7,446 nt of DNA. Origin: an uncultured Oscillospiraceae bacterium. Lineage in GTDB: Bacteria > Bacillota > Clostridia > Oscillospirales > Acutalibacteraceae. Positions within the stretch are counted from its first letter, which is position 1. The number at the start of each line of letters is the position of its first letter. The stretch lies in contig URYX01000081.1 in the NCBI GenBank assembly GCA_900552225.1, positions 1 to 7,446 of the forward strand, written 5' to 3'. The notes below the pieces were generated by a model. That model saw only the letters and a program-made list of their open reading frames with translations, did not search any database and had not been told where the DNA came from. Both the position numbers and the translations under genes were made by a program. This document shows positions 5,655-7,446 of this stretch, one piece after another.

Positions 5655-7337
5655 ATGACGGATACCGCAGAGGGACGTTCCGTTCCCGAAAGCAGCAATT
5701 TTATCCATGAGATCATCGACGAGGAGCTGAAGGAGGGGGGCCGCTGCTACGGGCAGACGGTTCACACCCGCTTCCCGCCCGAGCCGAACGGCTATCTGCA
5801 CATCGGCCACGTCAAGGCCATGTGCATCGATTTCGGCACCGCCGAAAAATACGGCGGACTGTGCAACCTGCGTATGGACGACACCAACCCCTCCAAGGAG
5901 GACGACGAATACGTCCGCGCCATTCAGGAGGACATCCACTGGATGGGCTTTGACTGGGGCAACCGCTTCTTCTACGCCTCGGATTATTTCGACACCATGT
6001 ACGAGCTGGCCGTCGGCCTCATCCGCAAGGGGCTTGCCTATGTCTGCGAGCTGTCGCCCGATGAGGTGCGCGAGAACCGCGGCGACCTGACGCATCCCGC
6101 CCGCAGCCCGTATCGCGACCGGCCGATCGAGGAGAGTCTCTCCCTGTTTGAGCGGATGCGGGCCGGTGAATTCGAGGACGGCCGCATGACGCTGCGTGCC
6201 AAAATCGACCTCGGCAGCGGCAATTTCAACATGCGGGATCCGGTCATTTACCGCATCAACCACATGCCGCACCACCGTCAGGGGAACAAATGGTGCATCT
6301 ATCCGATGTACGACTACGCCCACCCGATCGAGGACATGATCGAGGGGATCACCCACTCCCTCTGCTCGCTCGAATTTGAGGATCACCGCCCGCTCTACAA
6401 CTGGGTGCGCGATCACGTCGATCTCAAGGCCACCCCGCGGCAGATCGAGTTTGCGCGGCTCGGCATCAACTATACGGTCATGTCCAAGCGCAAGCTGCGC
6501 CGCCTGGTCGAGGAGGGGTACGTGTCCGGCTGGGACGATCCCCGCATGCCGACGCTGTGCGGTCTGCGCCGCCGGGGCTATACTCCGGCCGCCGTGCGCA
6601 GCTTCATCGACCGTATCGGCGTCGCCAAGGTGCCGAACACCGTGGAGGTGGCGCTGCTGGAGCACTGCCTGCGGGAGGATCTCAACGCCACGGCCACCCG
6701 CGCCATGGCGGTGCTGCGTCCGCTGAAGCTCACCATTCAGAACTACCCCGAGGGGCAGAGCGAGACCTTCGCCATGGAAAACAACCCCACCGCCGCGGAT
6801 TCCGGCACCCATGCCGTCAGCTTCTCCCGCACCCTGTATATTGAGCAGGACGACTTTATGGAGGAGCCGGTCAAGGGGTATTTCCGGATGTTCCCGGGCA
6901 ATGAGGTACGTCTCAAATCGGCCTATGTCGTGCGCTGCACAGGCTGCGTCAGGGATGCGGACGGCCGTGTGATTGAGGTTCTGGCCGAATACGATCCCGA
7001 GACCCGCGGCGGCGATACGCCGGACGGGCGGCGCGTCCGCGGCACCATTCACTGGGTGGATGCCGCCACGGCCATCGATGCCGAGGTGCGGCTCTATTCC
7101 TCGCTGTTCACCGACCCCGACCCCGATGCCGCCGACAAGGATTTTCTGGCCTGTCTGAACGGGCAGTCGCTCGAAACGCTCACCGGCTGCAAGCTGGAGG
7201 CCTCGCTCGGCGGGGCCGAGGCTCCCGCCTCCTTCCAGTTCTTACGGCTCGGCTATTTCTGCGCAGACAAGGACAGCACCCCGGAGCATCCGGTGTTCAA
7301 CCGTTCCGTCTCGCTGAAGGACAGCTTCAAAAAATAA
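5655..7337 (+). CDS. glnS: Glutamine--tRNA ligase
   Basis: Class I synthetase that charges tRNA-Gln directly with glutamine, making the Glu-tRNA-Gln amidation route unnecessary for this tRNA. The 560 residues match the length of E. coli GlnRS (about 554). FPPEPNGYLHIGH carries HIGH at 49-52 and VMSKRKL at 275-281 is the KMSKS motif. Glutamine-selecting residues are present: D75 in RMDDTNP (E. coli D66), Y219 in YPMYDYAH (Y211) and C237 in THSLCSLEF (C229, where GluRS has arginine). The catalytic domain is followed from about residue 345 by the two beta-barrel anticodon-binding domains, with GYFRMFPGNEVRLKSAYVV and a C-terminal FNRSVSLKDSF typical of the family. No extra N-terminal or YqeY-like domain is present. 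It is co-transcribed with gltX and followed by a hairpin. Confidence 0.97.
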   Translation: MTDTAEGRSVPESSNFIHEIIDEELKEGGRCYGQTVHTRFPPEPNGYLHIGHVKAMCIDFGTAEKYGGLCNLRMDDTNPSKEDDEYVRAIQEDIHWMGFDWGNRFFYASDYFDTMYELAVGLIRKGLAYVCELSPDEVRENRGDLTHPARSPYRDRPIEESLSLFERMRAGEFEDGRMTLRAKIDLGSGNFNMRDPVIYRINHMPHHRQGNKWCIYPMYDYAHPIEDMIEGITHSLCSLEFEDHRPLYNWVRDHVDLKATPRQIEFARLGINYTVMSKRKLRRLVEEGYVSGWDDPRMPTLCGLRRRGYTPAAVRSFIDRIGVAKVPNTVEVALLEHCLREDLNATATRAMAVLRPLKLTIQNYPEGQSETFAMENNPTAADSGTHAVSFSRTLYIEQDDFMEEPVKGYFRMFPGNEVRLKSAYVVRCTGCVRDADGRVIEVLAEYDPETRGGDTPDGRRVRGTIHWVDAATAIDAEVRLYSSLFTDPDPDAADKDFLACLNGQSLETLTGCKLEASLGGAEAPASFQFLRLGYFCADKDSTPEHPVFNRSVSLKDSFKK

Positions 7338-7347
7338 GGAAACGGCA

Positions 7348-7388
7348 AACAGCCCCGGCTTGCGGTAAAAACCGCAGCCGGGGCTGTT
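7348..7388 (+). terminator. Hairpin after glnS, likely operon terminator
   Basis: A long stem begins 10 nt after the glnS stop. AACAGCCCCGGC pairs with GCCGGGGCTGTT, then TGCGGT with ACCGCA around an AAAA loop, giving 18 bp with a single bulged T at 7360. Such stability suggests transcript-end formation or 3' protection. No U run follows on plus; the next bases are GAGCGTGTC. On minus it is followed by TTTGCC, so termination there would also be weak. Confidence 0.6.
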
Positions 7389-7422
7389 GAGCGTGTCAAA
7401 AAACTCTGTTTTTGACACGCTC
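7389..7422. repeat. 14-bp perfect inverted repeat abutting the glnS hairpin
   Basis: GAGCGTGTCAAAAA (7389-7402) and TTTTTGACACGCTC (7409-7422) flank a 6-nt spacer, ACTCTG. The palindrome starts the base after the preceding hairpin ends. It may act as a second terminator, with the T run inside the stem, or be a small dispersed palindromic element or the edge of a mobile element continuing past the window. The following bases (GGAGGCTGTCTGAAAGGC) are not explained. Confidence 0.6.
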
Positions 7423-7446
7423 GGAGGCTGTCTGAAAGGCTGCAGG

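Noticed and set aside
4248..7052. A 934-codon minus-strand open frame across gltX and glnS
   Set aside because: It is codon-aligned antisense to both genes, which share a reading frame, and it ends exactly at the rare TTA codon 4248-4250 of gltX. The low-complexity composition and the clear sense proteins argue against it.

Overview
This 7.4 kb window looks like a chromosomal housekeeping region from a GC-rich anaerobic Firmicute, most likely of the Oscillospiraceae/Ruminococcaceae (Faecalibacterium/Gemmiger-like). The evidence is a Firmicutes-type RpoB (for example NPLAELTHKRRLSALG in the rifampicin region), GC-rich codon use with very few TTA, CTA and TCA codons, strong AGGAG-type ribosome binding sites, and a bacterial glutaminyl-tRNA synthetase next to a long clostridial-type glutamyl-tRNA synthetase. 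The taxon is inferred from family resemblance only.

Layout: the left 44% (1-3273, minus strand) is rpoB, cut off by the window edge at its 3' end after 1091 codons. It is read leftwards from a near-consensus sigma-A promoter (3447-3475) through a leader of about 167 nt. On the plus strand, inside that leader, lies a second good promoter (3370-3398, extended -10). It points into the rpoB promoter and reaches an intrinsic terminator at 3474-3503, so it could make an RNA of about 100 nt antisense to the start of the rpoB transcript. From 3505 to about 3900 there is no credible gene, only T-rich runs, small palindromes and short repeats.

The right half is a plus-strand operon. A sigma-A promoter (3905-3933) precedes gltX (3978-5636, glutamyl-tRNA synthetase), followed after 18 nt by glnS (5655-7337, glutaminyl-tRNA synthetase). 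The operon ends at a long hairpin (7348-7388). A second, separate palindrome (7389-7422) abuts it at the window edge.

Together the genes cover transcription (RNA polymerase beta) and direct charging of both tRNA-Glu and tRNA-Gln. rpoB and gltX-glnS diverge across about 700 bp. No ribosomal protein gene (rplL/rplJ) precedes rpoB, unlike the common bacterial arrangement. I see no mobile-element gene, CRISPR array, tRNA, rRNA or defence system. The protein-coding content is ordinary; the parts worth a second look are the rpoB upstream region and the palindrome pair after glnS.
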